Assembly (NCBI GenBank): GCA_003260075.1
Contig: QLIY01000791.1
Span: forward strand, 1 to 64,000
Reading direction: 5' to 3'
DNA from: Phallusia mammillata
Lineage: Eukaryota; Chordata; Ascidiacea; Phlebobranchia; Ascidiidae
Length of the DNA stretch: 64,000 bases
Below the pieces are notes generated by a model. The model was not told where the DNA came from. It was given only the letters and a program-made list of their open reading frames with translations, and made no database searches. Shown piece after piece: positions 14,201 to 28,100 of this stretch; position 1 is the first letter of the stretch; each line of letters starts with the position of its first letter. The translations under genes and the position numbers were made by a program.

Positions 14201-16026
14201 GGTGGTAATTAAAACATGACACACGTAACCACTGCAAGCGTCATAATGTTGTAAACCTTCGTTCGGTTCAAGTCACAAAGATGTTTTAGTCTCGCACAAG
14301 CCGCTTATAGAAACAAAGCACTTGGTTTCATAGTTACAGGTGTTACAAGACTAGTCAAAGTTTTGACTTTATTTGGAAGAAAACTCAAAACTAGGTCAGC
14401 AAATGTGATTAATCACGTGTTTTTGGCGTCAGTTTGGATATTTTTAGAACAATTTTGTGGTTGTTTAGTATTTGTTTATTAGTTTGATGACAAGTTGTGT
14501 ATGTCTGAGCAAAAGTGTTTGTGATGATTAAAAAAGGTTTGGTTTCCATTGAACTTGTTCCGTTGCTCTGAACTTAGTCGCATAGAAACAGACAATATGT
14601 TTTTTTCTGAGATTTGTAAAATGTTTATCATTTCAATGCCTGGTCATCATTCCAGTATTCTCCTACAAAAAGACATAGGAAGCATTTCAAGATGGCAGTT
14701 GTTAAACCCCTCCAAAATATAACACAGATCTTCTGTAGGGTATAACATAAACTAAAATGAAGTTTTTTACCAATTTTGAAATGAGAAATGACTCGCTTTA
14801 AAAATAGCTCTAAAATATCGGCTCATATGAGAGACATTTCTAATGTAGCCAGCGATTTTGCACAAGCAATGTGAGATTAGAAATTCAATTCCGTCCACAA
14901 CCCCCCCCCCTCATTCCAGTATTCTCCTACAAAAAGACATAGGAAGCATTTCAAGATGCCAGTTGTTAAACCCCTCCAAAATATAACACAGATCTTTTGT
15001 ATGGTATAACATAAACTAAAATGAAGTTTTTCACCAATTTTGAAATGAGAAATGACTCGCTTTAAAAATAGCTTTAAAATCTTGGCACATATGTCATCGC
15101 ATTTCTAACGTTGCCAGCGATTTTGCACAAGCAATGTGAGATTAGAAATTCAATTCGGTTTACATTGAAAATTGCCTCATGTAATTGCCCAATGACACCT
15201 GCTACCAAAATCTAACCACGTCCGTTCCCAAAATACCTAAGAAAGGACCCTGTGTGAGGTCATAAAGTGCCGGTGTGACGTATTAACACCGTGACGTAAT
15301 GCTTGGGATACAGTTTCAGTTGTATTTCAGTCGAACGGACGAGTTACGCCCTGATAAATTGTTAAACCTGCACTTGAAGAGCTCGAGAGCATCTGGCCAA
15401 GCTACTGTGTTTAATTCCTTACCTCAAGTGCTGAACGAAATGAAGAAAGTCGCGCCGGGTGAGAAAAAAGGTCGGCAGCCTTATATAAAGACCGACTAGT
15501 GCTGGATGCAGACATCGGGTCATGGACTTCGGGTCTTCGGATCAGAAGTTAGCCGGGATTTGGCAATCAATTGTTGGCCGATTTCAAACTTAGGTAGCTG
15601 TGTCACGATCTGCAAAAAAGTTTGTTGATGCATGGGTTTAGGTATTTGTGATTGTTAAGAGCAGAGTTTTAATCTAAACAAAATGCCGTTTGCCCCCCCC
15701 CCTCGGGTCATGGACTTCGGGTCTTCGGATCAGAAGTTAGCCGGGATTTGACATTCAATTGTCGGCCGATTTCAAATTTAAGTAGCAGTGTCACGATTTG
15801 CAAAAAGTTTGTTGATGCCTGGGTTTAGGTATTTGTGATTGTTAAGAGCAGTTTAAAGAGGTTTAATCTAAACAAAATGCCGTTTGTAGAAAATAACCCT
15901 CCTTATGTTTTACTTTGGTGTTGTTTAAATCGCTAATGAAACCCGTTTTGGGTTGATGTTTCAATTTTAGAATCAATTCAAAGGTTAAAGTTTTGCATTT
16001 GCGTTTCTGTGATAAGCAAAAAATTC
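6001..16026. other. Repeat-rich intergenic interval
   Basis: Contains placeholder-bounded duplications (6003-6590, 7213-7330, 10511-10740, 11787-12003, 12399-12522, 14648-15160, 15514-15885), the inverted block at 12618-13075 and an 89-C tract. No exon with coding character was recognised. Cis-regulatory DNA of the CAP gene may lie near its end, but no motif stands out. Confidence 0.5.
12618..13075. repeat. Inverted small contig flanked by C-runs
   Basis: 12618-12682 is the reverse complement of 12938-13003, and 12695-12725 is the reverse complement of 13042-13070. The middle block 12695-13022, if flipped, would overlap both flanks in the right order. Both of its edges are C-runs (12684-12694, 13023-13032). 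Confidence 0.75.
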
Positions 16027-16065
16027 ATTTTGTATATTTCAGATATTTATTGCTAAACTGTCAAA
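16027..16065 (+). promoter_or_regulatory. Candidate trans-splice acceptor and 5' UTR of the CAP gene
   Basis: A pyrimidine-rich TGTATATTTCAG ends at 16042, only 23 bases before the ATG. In ascidians such acceptors just upstream of the start codon often receive the spliced leader. It could equally be a normal intron end. Confidence 0.4.
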
Positions 16066-16140
16066 ATGACAATACATAGAATATTTTTGCTTGGTACTCT
16101 GTGCGCCCTCACCATACTGGAAACAGCTTCATCAACGCAA
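16066..16140 (+). CDS. Exon 1 of the CAP gene: signal peptide
   Basis: Encodes 25 residues with a hydrophobic core (FLLGTLCALTIL) and small residues before the end, a clear secretory signal, then a GTAAGT donor in phase 0. The ATG is chosen because it is the first in frame after an acceptor-like TATATTTCAG ending at 16042. Confidence 0.8.
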
Positions 16141-19100
16141 GTAAGTAAATCGTTAAGTCAGTCCGCGGCCCGTGAGGAGTTCGTTCCGGGCCGTATAAAT
16201 TTTCAGGTTAAATGCTATAAAACATTTGCCCATGTATTCCGGGGATGATAAACTAATTTAAGCGTTTTCATTGCTAAATATTTGTATGTTTGAAGACCGG
16301 TCCGCGATAAATTTTTAGTTTCAAAAACGGTCCGCAATGCAAAAAAGGATGCCGATCCCTGGTTCAAGTAATCCTTCAAGAATTCCAGCTGGTTAAGTTC
16401 AACTTGCAATTAAGTTCAAACCGCAGATGTAAGAGCAAAATGTCACAGGTGTTATTTATGAATGACTGTCTGGCCACTTTATTACCTTTACCGCCGATTG
16501 ACCGCTGGTAATTAGCACGTCCGGTTTTGGTAACAGTAATTACGAGCCGCTGTCGACCACAGACCAGCTGAGGTTGTCCTTCACTTGGTTATTTGCGTTT
16601 TTCTGGCTACGTTTCTCGACTGAGGAATCAAAATTATTATGTAGCGGTGACTTACAATGTGGGTGCAGCAAATTTTGGATTATTTGCCAATAAAGTTTGT
16701 CTAACTTATTTGAAAAGCACAAAATATTTACGGCTTACGGGTGTAGTAATATGTTTGAATTTCGGCACAAAATACTTTGCAAGAATAGCTGTTTTGAGTC
16801 TTATACGTTAGTTCTAGCTTACATGCTTTTTGAAACCTTTTCCACACCGCTCACTTATTTTTATATCTAGAGTGATCACAAATTGCATGCAAGTTAACTA
16901 TTACACAAATTAGGCAACATTTCTTCTTTTTGACAAAATTTTTGTACTTAACTACATTTCCAGTTGGTTCAACAACAGCAGATACAACGACTTATCGAGC
17001 AAAGTCAACAAAACATACCCCCCCCCCAGTTAACTATTACACAAATTAGGCAACATTTCTTCTTTTTGACAAAATGTTTGAACTTAACTACTTTTCCAGC
17101 TGGTTCAACAACAGCAGATACAACGACTTATCGAGCAAAGTCAACAGAATATTCAACGCAGTCAAACTCAGTGGCTCAATCAACTTCAACAACAAATGCA
17201 ACAAGAGCAACAGAAACAGATTCAACTTCAACAAGAACTTCTGCTACAAAAACAGCGGGAAGAAAGCGCGGCAAAAAATCCGCAAATCGATGTTTTGAAA
17301 GATCACTTTCTACCTGAAGATAATGGAACCCTTGAAGAACTTGACATTGAAATGGCATTTTTAACCAGCGGGGTAAGTTGAAAATATAACCAGTTCCCTA
17401 AATGCCTATCACTTCACAGTTAAAATATAACTTACACAAAAACAATTTACTAAGAAAGCTGAGAAAAAAAAACAAAGATTTCCCATGCAAGCAACATCAA
17501 ATCAAGCAGCCATCTTATAAGATATTTTTCATTGATGGCAAAAATCGATTTGTACAAACGATATGTCATTATATATAAAACTTGTATTTACCCGGCGTTA
17601 CAAGTACCTTATTCAAATAGAACAGAAAATATTTTATGAACCTTTATATTTAAATTTTATATTTCTATGCTACAATAATCTGTTTCATTTTCTTTTTCAG
17701 AAATCTGTGAAAGCGAAGAGCAACTTTGTGGCGATTCCACGTGAAGATTACTTTCGAGCAACAGCTGAACGAGATGAGGGATCAACCACCATGAAGAAGA
17801 TGGCATCATCCTACGGATTTGGACCCTTTTCATGTTGCAGGTATGATGGGAAGAAATTTGCTTTGATATTGAAACTCGATTGGGAAAGGTCAACAGAGAT
17901 AACATCAGGGCGGAAGTTTAAATATGTGTTTCACAAAGTGAGAAGTTATCTGAAAATTTCTATCTGCAAATGCCCCAAGCTCACTTTGATGAGTCATTGA
18001 CAAGTTTGGATTTCTTAAACTTAAGATTGGACCAATGTGAAAATAAACTAAATATAAATGATAGCACGCCAAGCCGATTGAAGGCGTGATACGGAATCAA
18101 GCCAGGTCTCCCAAGCATTTATAAGCTTAATATATACATCTAAACTAAACATAGGATCTTCTTTATGACGACTGCTTAGGTATTGCAAACATTTGGAAAT
18201 ATTTTTATGAATTTATTTGGCACTCATTTCGCTTATGTTGTTGTTTAGTACAAGTTCCCGTTATGCTGTTTTTTTACTTATTGGTGCAAAATGCATGAAC
18301 ATAAAGTTAAAATTTAAAACAAAAACAAAAAAAGTTTTAATGCAATAGAGGCCAAAGTTGAGATACCCAGCGTTTGTGCATCTATTCAAAAATCTTTTTT
18401 AAACACAAAGTGACTCTGCAGTCGTTATTGGGCCACGTCAGTATGACGATATCGCGTTTATATCGATATGCGATATACGATATAGCGTGAAATCATGTTT
18501 TCACAGCTTCCCAAAAGCCTTGGGGCAAGATAATTGAGATTACGTTCTGAGAATTGGTTGCACGACTTTAAAATCATTTTACGTTTTGTAGCAACCAAAT
18601 TTTTTATCGCCGCTTTTTGTTTTCCGCAAGGCTAAGTGGGAAACACGTTTATGCGCAAAATGCGGTGAGATTTGAAACAAACAAAGGTCACAGGTGCTTC
18701 TTAGCTGATTGTTACGCAATAAAGAGGTATTGTGACCTTTTTGAAGTTATAAATATCTGCCCAACTTTCCCGCAGAAGGAATATTTTTCTTGCTACTACT
18801 TTGCTGCAAAATCAACAATAACATCTGCAAAGTGGTTTGAAATTTCGTGTTGCTTAAGAGGTTGTCATGATGTGGTAAAATATACTGATGGTTTGCAATT
18901 AATACAAGTTAAACAACTACGTTTTCTAATAGGATTTGGACCTCAAACAAATCTTGCTATATGTAAACTGCAGACAAATGAATATTAAGATACAATTTGC
19001 TGTAAGTTATAAGTTTAGAGGTTTAGACCCGACCTAGAAATTTTAAATCTAAAGTTACGTGAACCAGATAACATAATGATGTGACATGGATCACAGTGTC

Positions 19101-22100
19101 ATCAACCTTCTCTATTACAAATGGTTTGTTAAGTATTGGCAACATATCTTTACAAGGCGTTACTTGTGTTACAGACGGGCAACTGGAATTCAGATCAAAG
19201 AACGCAAAGGCTCCGGTTATATTGAGTTTGTATCAAGAGAATGCAGTTACGGATACTGCAATAGTAAGTAACTAAAACTTTGAGAACAACTTATTAAACT
19301 TAACAGTTTGTTGATTCAATATGCGAAATTTTTTTTACATCTTTGCGTTGAGGTTTTTCAAAAACTTAACGTCAATGCATAAACGAGTATTGCTCTTCCA
19401 GCAGGGTAGTTATCCTGAGAAGACGTCTCTTATAGCTTCCAAACTGCAATTATTTATATTAAAACTGCTGGAATACTCGTTTACACATTATATCTGGCAG
19501 CACTAGCTTATTTATCGCTATTACCTTCGAGGATTGTATGAATACTTGTCACAAATAGAACAGGAATTAGAAGACTAAAGTTACCATTGGAAACTGATCA
19601 CAATTTGGGCAAAACACATCTGCTCTCTAACCATTTTGATTGTTTGGAAGATTAAAGTTTTTTAAATATTTTTCAGCTTGCAAAAACGACATGTCATCGT
19701 GCAGAGGACTGAAAACCTACGGATGCCCAAGAAACAGTCGTTTCTACAGGTAAACAAGAAATACATTATAAGAATTTTGACTACGAGTCTGTAATTAAAC
19801 TGTAAACGAGGTTCTGGTAAAGATACCACTCAAGGTATAGGCACCTTTACTGTCTCAAAAAAGTTATCTTTTGTGCTAATAATGATTTTACAACAAAATA
19901 TGAAGAGTATATCCCCCCCCCCGAGGTTCTGGTAAAGATACCACTCAAGGTATAGGCACCTTTACTGTCTGAAAACATTTATCTTTTGTGCTAATAATCC
20001 GTGATTTTACAACAAAATATGAAGGGTAGGCTATATATGCAATGGTGGGATTCAGCCGGTTCGCACCGGTTCTATAGAACCGTCTCACCAAATTTATGAG
20101 ATCAGCGAACCGATTAGTATTACTGGTTACTGTTAATGGACTTTTTGTAACAGAACCGGCTGAAAAATATGACTTTTGTGATAGAACCGACTGACAAAAC
20201 ATTTGAATCCCACCACTGTATATATGTCACTGCTGAGCTATATACTTCAGTTTGTAAACCCCTAAAACACAATCACTTTTCATTGATTCTCAATTTTAAT
20301 CTTCACCCCCCCCCCCCCCCCCCCGGATTCAGCCGGTTCGCACCGGTTCTATAGAACCGTCTCACCAAATTTATGAGATCAGCGAACCGATTAGTATTAC
20401 TGGTTACTGTTAATGGACTTTTTGTAACAGAACCGGCTGAAAAATATGACTTTTGTGATAGAACCGACTGACAAAACATTTGAATCCCACCACTGTATAT
20501 ATGTCACTGCTGAGCTATATACTTCAGTTTGTAAACCTCTAAAACACAATCACTTTTCGTTGATTCTCAATTTTAATCTTTATCCGTTTTTCAGCTTCAT
20601 GAGTGCTCACTGCCCTGAGACATGCGGTTGGTGCAACTCCCGACCCCCTCCCCCTCCTCCACCACCGAAAACAACCCCCTGGAAACCCCCACAGACCCCA
20701 AGACCACCCCCTCGCACAACTCGACGACCCCGACCCGCAACCGCCGCTCCAGGTAACTATTAGGTCATAATCTCAATAACGTCATAATGTTAATCTTCCG
20801 CAATAGACAATAGTATTCGAACATCTTGCAGTTAAATAGCTGCGACTAATTGTGACGTTGTAAACAATCGAGTGTTACGCATCATTCGGTGAATTGTGAC
20901 GTAAAACCGTGGGTAAACTGGCGCTGCACTCTAGTATTAGGTCATTAATTTGTGACAAGTTATAAAACGTTGTTTTTCCTGTGCAGTTCAGCAAGCAGCA
21001 AAAGACAAGAGTCTGCAGCAAGTGAAGGTTTATTTCAACAGCAACACGCGGCCCTACCAGTACATGTTCTCTATCTCATCTAACTCGCCACGGTATCCAT
21101 GGAAACCGGTATCCAGTAGCAACGTACGCGGAGAGGTCGAGTCCTTCTACATGTACAAAATGTAAGCCAACTTCGATCTTTGTGTTGTGAATATTTTAAA
21201 TGTTTTAGGGCAGGGGTCGACAACCTCTTTTTAATGCGGACTGTTTTTTAAACTGAAATTTTATCGCGGACCGCTAAAAACATGTTCAGAAGCAAACCAT
21301 ATATAATTAGCAATGAAAACGCCTAAATTAACTTATCTTTTCCGGGATACATGTGCAAAATGTTTCATAGCATTTAACCTAAAAAATTATACGGTCCGGT
21401 AATAAACTTTTCGCGAACCGGCGGTTACCAACCACTGTTTTTGGGCATGAATTTGACATGTTTTCTTTGTGCTTCTGACAGACCCAAAGGACTCTACTAT
21501 ACCAAGGTGACTTTCTGCAAAGCGAAAAATAACCAAAAGTGGATGATCACAAAAGGAAAATGCGGAAACGGTGAGTCTGGAGGCTTTGGACAAATATAGA
21601 CAAATTACTTAGTTAAACATTTGCCCATTCAGTGGTGATATTCAAATTTTTTGCACAAAAGTCATATTTTGCAGCGGTTCTATCACAAAAGTCATATTTT
21701 TCAGGGATTCAAATTTTTTGTCAGCCGGTTCTATCACAAAAGTCATTTTTTCAGTCGGCTCTGTTACAAAAAGTCCATTGACAGTAACCAGTAATGCTAA
21801 CCGGTTCGCTAATCTCATAAAATCTCATAAGTTGGTTCTATAGAACCGGTGCGGACCGGCTGAATCCCACCACTGTGCCAACCCAGTTGTAGGTGGAATG
21901 TTTACATATACTGTAGAATGCTACTTTGCTTGAGGTTTTCACTATCTCGTTCGGACTGTATAACAATTACTATTCCACAGGTGAGAAATCACTGAATGAT
22001 CATCAGTGTGGAAATGCATAAACTACAACTGGCATGCACATGTATTTTGCACCATGATTAACCAAGATATAATTTGGCTTAAAACGGAAATTCTTCAAAA

Positions 22101-25100
22101 CTTAGGCTTGGCTAACCGGATAAGAGGGACGTTAATTATCCGCCAGTTGACTCAAAAGCAATTAAACGTAGGAATAAATCGTCGAACACCAGGTATAAAC
22201 CAAAAGAACGTTAACCTAATCCGTATGCTGTGGTTTGTAGACGAAAATACTTCTGTTAAGTGATTAAGTAACATAGAATATTTGCGACTTGACATAACTT
22301 TGCGGCAAAATGTTTATTGTCTATGGACAAAAACGATCAGATACTTGGCGAATAAAGTTAAAAAAAAAACGGTGCCTGGTACAGTCTTATCCGTCAGGTG
22401 TGTTTAATTATTGCCCGTTCAACGTTAATAGCATCCTGTAATCGGATGATAGGTGCGTTGGGCGGAAAAAATTCAAACCGCAAACGAATAAGCAATGACT
22501 TCACATCTAGCTGTCCTAATTACTGAGTCGTGCACACAATATGCGAGGATGTATACTTAAAACTGAAGTTGGAACAAAAATCATCATTGTGTTAGTGTTA
22601 ATTAATTAAAACAACGGTGTAAGGTAAATTTTCGGGCATTTGGGAACGGTTGATTTAATTAAATCAAAGTTACTCAATGGCTGATTGTTAACCAACTTCT
22701 TTCGATTAGCTAACAAGTTTTAATAGTCAAAAAATTGGTTGATAAAATGCCCTAATGTCACTCATAAGACAATTGTATGCTAAACCACCGATTAAGCAAG
22801 ACTTAAAGGGCAGATTTTCAACAACAAAATTACTGTTGAACTTAAACAAAGTCATTGTACAACTCAAAGGTTTTAAACAGAACTGTAGCCACCACAAGTG
22901 AAACTAACTTCACTTCACAAAAAGTTTAACTTAAAGTTTTGGGTACACCAGAAAAGAACTTGAAGAATAACTTTACTTACAACAAAACTGCAGCATAAAA
23001 TAATTGTTCTTGACTTTTTTATGATTCCCCCTTTTCTTAAAATTTAAAAATGCAAACTATGACGTTACAGGAAAAATGCAACTAATATATATGAGCTAAT
23101 TACCCTCGGAAAAAACATAAAATTAGCACACTGGTTAACAACCACTGGTCTGCATCAACAAAAACTCATTCAGCGTTTGTTTTCACTTCCAGGTTGGATC
23201 CAAGACTTTCGTCTCTACGCTTCACTACGACCTCTTGCCAATTCGCAATTTCTCATCATCAACAACCGGGGGGAATCCCCATGGACCTCGCGCGTCACTA
23301 ACTCTCTGCCCTGCTGTGGTTACGTAAAAGGACGGTGGAACGTGTTTGTACCAAGTGAGTTGAAACCAAATGCACTGACAAATTGGTCGGGGTCAAAGTT
23401 GTGTAAACAGGATTTGATGACATACAACTTTGCTGACAAGAGTTTAAGAACTGAATACATTGCTTAGCACAGGGGCTGGAAGGCTTTTAATCGGCGTGTT
23501 GATTTACTTGTTATTTTCGTGTTTTGTGGACTTCGCGTGCCAACATCCCCCCCCCCGCACACAATATGCGAGGATGTATACTTAAAACTGAAGTTGGAAC
23601 AAAATTCATCTGTGTGTTAGTGTTAACTAATTAAAACAACGGTGTAAGGTAAAGTTTCGGGCATTTGGGAATGGTTGACTTAATTAAATCGGAGTTACTC
23701 AATGGCTGATTGTCAATCGACTTCTTTCGATTAGCTAACATGTTTTAATAGTCCAAAAATTGGTTGATAAAATGCGCTAATGTCATAACACAACCCTTTC
23801 CTAAACCATGCAGGGCTTAAAGGGCAGATTTTCAACAACAAAATTGCTGTTGAACTTAAACAAAGTCATTGTACAACTCAAAGGTTTTAAACAGAACTGT
23901 AGCCACCACAAGTGAAACTAACTTCATTTCATAAAGTTTAACTTGAAGTTTTGGGTACACCAGTAAAGAACTTGAAGAATAGCTTTACTAACAACAAAAC
24001 TGCAGCATAAAATTGTTTTTGACTTTTTTATGATTCCCCCTTTTCTTAAAATTTCAAAATGCAAACTATGACGTTACAGGAAAAAAGCATGTAAACTAAG
24101 ACAAGTTAATTACCCTCGGAAAAAAACATCAAATTAGCACACTGGTTACCCCCCCCCCAACCACTGGTCTGCATCAACAAAAACTCATTCAGCGTTTGTT
24201 TTCACTTCCAGGTTGGATCCAAGACTTTCGTCTCTACGCTTCACTACGACCTCTTGCCAATTCACAATTTCTCATCATCAACAACCGGGGGGAATCCCCA
24301 TGGACCTCGCGCGTCACTAACTCTCTGCCCTGCTGTGGTTACGTCAAAGGACGGTGGAACGTGTTTGTACCAAGTGAGTTGAAACCAAATGCACTGACAA
24401 ATTGGTCGGGGTCAAAGTTGTGTAAACAGGTTTTGATGACATACAACTTTGCTGACAACAGTTTAAGAACGGAACATAGACATTGCTTAGCACAGGGGCC
24501 GGCAGGCTTTTAATCGGCGTGTTGATTTACTTGTTATTTTAGTGTTTTGTGGACTTCGCGTGCCAACATTTTTAGTAGTGGTTGTCGACCCCTGGCTTAG
24601 CAGTTTAACGCTTTGCTTAGATATACTGTGTAACAAAAGGAAGCTAGTGAATTAGATTGAACAAACAAATGACAAGAGTTTGCAAAATAGTTGTAACCTT
24701 TTTAGAGTGTATGCATAGCTAGTGACTCAGGATAAATACAAGTGAAAAACTACTTGCATTCTGTGCCCCCCCCCCTGGTTGGCTTAGCAGTTTAACGCTT
24801 TGCTTAGATGAACTGTGTAACAAAATAGAAGCTAGTGAATTAGATTGAACAAACAAATGACAAGAGTATACAAAACAGTTGTAACCTTTTTAGAGTGTAT
24901 GCATAGCTAGTGACTCGGGATAAATACAAGTGAAAAACTACTTGCATTCTGTAAAACAATAAAACATGACGTTGCAACCACTTTGTAAATTCGACAACCA
25001 TACTTAAACATATAATTCTTTTTTGTAGAAGTCACGAAGGATCCAACTCCACCAAAACCCACCACCAGACCCATTCAAACCACCCGACCCTATACAACCC

Positions 25101-28100
25101 CATATAAACCCAATACAACACCTAGGCCCAAATCAACCGCCGTTGGACCTCAACCAACTTCATCCTTCCACAGAGAATGTTTGGAATATCACAACTTTTT
25201 CAGGTAAGCAAAGTGATGACTGGAAACTAAATATTTGGAGCGTTAACAAACAAGCTAAGCTTACCAATGAGACTAGGATTTAGGTCGGATTCGGGCTTTA
25301 GTATGAATAACAGGCTGATAATTCCCCCCCCCCAATATTTGGAGCGTTAACAAACAAGCTAAGCTTACCAATGAGACTAGGGTTTAGGTCGGATTCGGGC
25401 TTTAGTATGAATAACTGGCTGATAATTTAGACCTGCATTTACATTAGGCCACTGTTTTGTCGTAGTTTAATGTTGGTTAATCTAACTTTCAGGTCAAAAT
25501 TTGGCTTGATTTAAAAAACAAACATATTTGGGCCTCAATTTTAGGCCATTTTACTAACCATTACATACTTGTTCTTCATTTAATTTAATTTAGATTTGTT
25601 GTTCTTATGACTCTGTTTACATGAATAAAAAGTTTTCAAATTAACAATAATCTTATTGAAAACAGATCAGTCCACAACGTCCCAGCTTTACAATGGGACC
25701 CAAAACTGGTGCAAACAACAAAAAGATGGGCAGAATTTCTGGCGAATGCGGCCCCCGAGCACCCTTTCCAAACCGTCGCCGGGGTCCAACGAACCCCAAA
25801 CTGGCCCCATTCCAACGTAAGAACCCAATGTTAGTTGAGGTGTTGCTTCGCACCAAAACATTTAGGTGGCTTAAATATGTTAAACACATCTTACTTAGCC
25901 ATGAGCTAGCGATTAAAAAAGGCAAAAATCAGGGACACTATCGAAGCAAAAATTTTCACGAATGATTCAAGAAGCTACTACAACATTTAAATTCTTCTAT
26001 CAAATGCTTTTTTGAAGTTCTATTGTAACGAATCCCAGCTTTGGGGTTACTCTTTTGCGACACGTTTTTAGGATAACAGAAACTGCACGACCGTTCTAAT
26101 AGAGCAGCAGCGTTTAAAAACACATGCCTAACGGATAAGCGTCCAATTATGAAAAGTTTGAATACTTTATGCCTCACATTCAACAACAATTTTAAACAAA
26201 ACCTTTTTTAACTCAAACAACTTTACTCGAACTTTAACGATCGTTTCAACTTGCAGAGGGATTCTTACTACAGAGGGCGAGGCGTCGGCGAAAACATTGC
26301 ATGGGATTTTTCGCGCGGAGGAAGTCCTGCGAAGGAGTCCGTACTCCGGTGGTACGCCGAACTCTTCTACTACGACAGACAAAACCCGACTCACAGCCAC
26401 GCAGGAAAACCAGTCGGTAAGTATCATGACGTCATCAATTACATGATACGTGACGTCATCAATTACGTAATACGTGACGTAAGTCGGCAGTGATATGCGT
26501 CGCCAAAGTTGAAAGGTTGTCGCTTCAGGGTTACTTGGCAATGAACTTGTGTTTGGCGGCAAACTGATTCTTATCGCCGATGTTGTTTAATGTTTAGGCG
26601 CTGATTTGTTTTTAGTTCAACAGTGTGGTTGGTTGTGGTAATTTGCAGTGAGAAGGGCATTCGTTGAGGTTTGCGCAGATGCTATTTTAAGTAGAATTGG
26701 TTTACAATCAGTACAAACATTAACTTGACTTTGCAGCATAATAAAACAATACCAGGGCACTGCAAAAAATGTCAAGAAACGTTTTGACATTCGTTTTGTC
26801 ATGCGCAGACACTGTGAACATAATAACGTACATTTTACAGCACGGACATGGTAGAACAGGACAAAAACCTAAACTTTTCCAGGGCGTTTCTGGTAATGTT
26901 CAAGCTGACATAAATAAGTCAATTTGGTTTTGAAATGTCTAAGACATATAGAAGTTAAAACCAAACATAGAGCCTTTAAACCGGTTCGGCCTAAGTTCGC
27001 AGCGATTAACCGATCAATTGTTTGAAAAGCCTGGTTTATCACACAAACCAATACCAAGCACCAAGTACCAAGCCTATTAAAGGCGTAATACCGAGTCAGT
27101 CGGTCTCCCAAGCATTTCCACATGGCAAGGCATATGTTAGAAAAATCTAGCCTGCGGTGGAATTCGAACCCTCGACAGGATTCTTTCCGGGACTCGCGCT
27201 CTACCAACTGAGCTACGCAGGCTCAGTGGAGAATCCGCCAAAAGTCAAATCACAAGCACCGTTGCCTGCCTCGTATGCCAATACAAAGTAATCATATTCA
27301 TGTGAACGGTAGTTGCACAAGACAAACTTTGCCAACTTTGTACGATGTCAGTGCTAAAACGTGCATATTCATATTCGAATTTAACAAAGTACCTCGCGAC
27401 CTTCGATTTCCCGCGCACGTCAGTTTAACACGCGCCAAGCGGTCATCGCAATTGTGACGTCATAGTTGGGTAGCGCCAATTCGAATTCGTTTCACGTTCG
27501 AAAGGTGACGACTGATCGCGTCCGATCGCGTTCTTGGAAAAAAGGAACAATGGTTCCGTTCGAAAGCGCCTAAATTAGAATTTCAAAGATCCGGGTTCAT
27601 TAAAGTTATTAGAAAAATAACAGCGCGTGTCCGGAAATATTCCAAAATAGATTTGAAAGGTTGCAATGGGGTCGCAATTGCTAATTTAGCGCATTTAAAA
27701 GTTTTTTTTAATGAATTAATGAGGTTATATTAGTTTATCTGGAATATTTTAACATTGTGATGAAAATAGGAAGTTATTTCGGTGCAAAAAGAATATTTTG
27801 AACTTCATCATTTTAAACTTTTTTAAACATTAATGAGGTTATAGCGTTTAAACTTTGCTATTTTAAATTTTTTGGTTTTGCAAAATCATTCAAGTAATTG
27901 GCAACAGTTGCTATGAACAAACTAGTTTTAACCCTCCATGCATTAATCCGTCTCACTCTCCTGTAACAGGACAACGAATTTTGTGACAATTTCGGAAAAA
28001 CCTTTCACGCATTTCGATCAGAAATTGTTCTGCGTCAAACTGGAGAAAAACAATTTCGAGACGTTAAAGTTGAAATGACAACGACCCTAAAATAGCGAGT

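Noticed and set aside
18617..18988. 123-codon open frame in a CAP gene intron
   Set aside because: No recognisable domain, and the flanking exons at 17701-17840 and 19175-19263 join in frame without it.
21980..22018. Extra exon after B of the module (acceptor CCACAG, then GEKSLNDHQCGNA)
   Set aside because: It reaches a stop at once, while exon C at 23193 fits the phase and matches the upstream paralogue.
2536..24775. A new element that makes tandem duplications with poly-C junctions
   Set aside because: Run length is fixed near 10, one base type holds over tens of kb and then flips, and one block is inverted; all fit gap filler better than biology.
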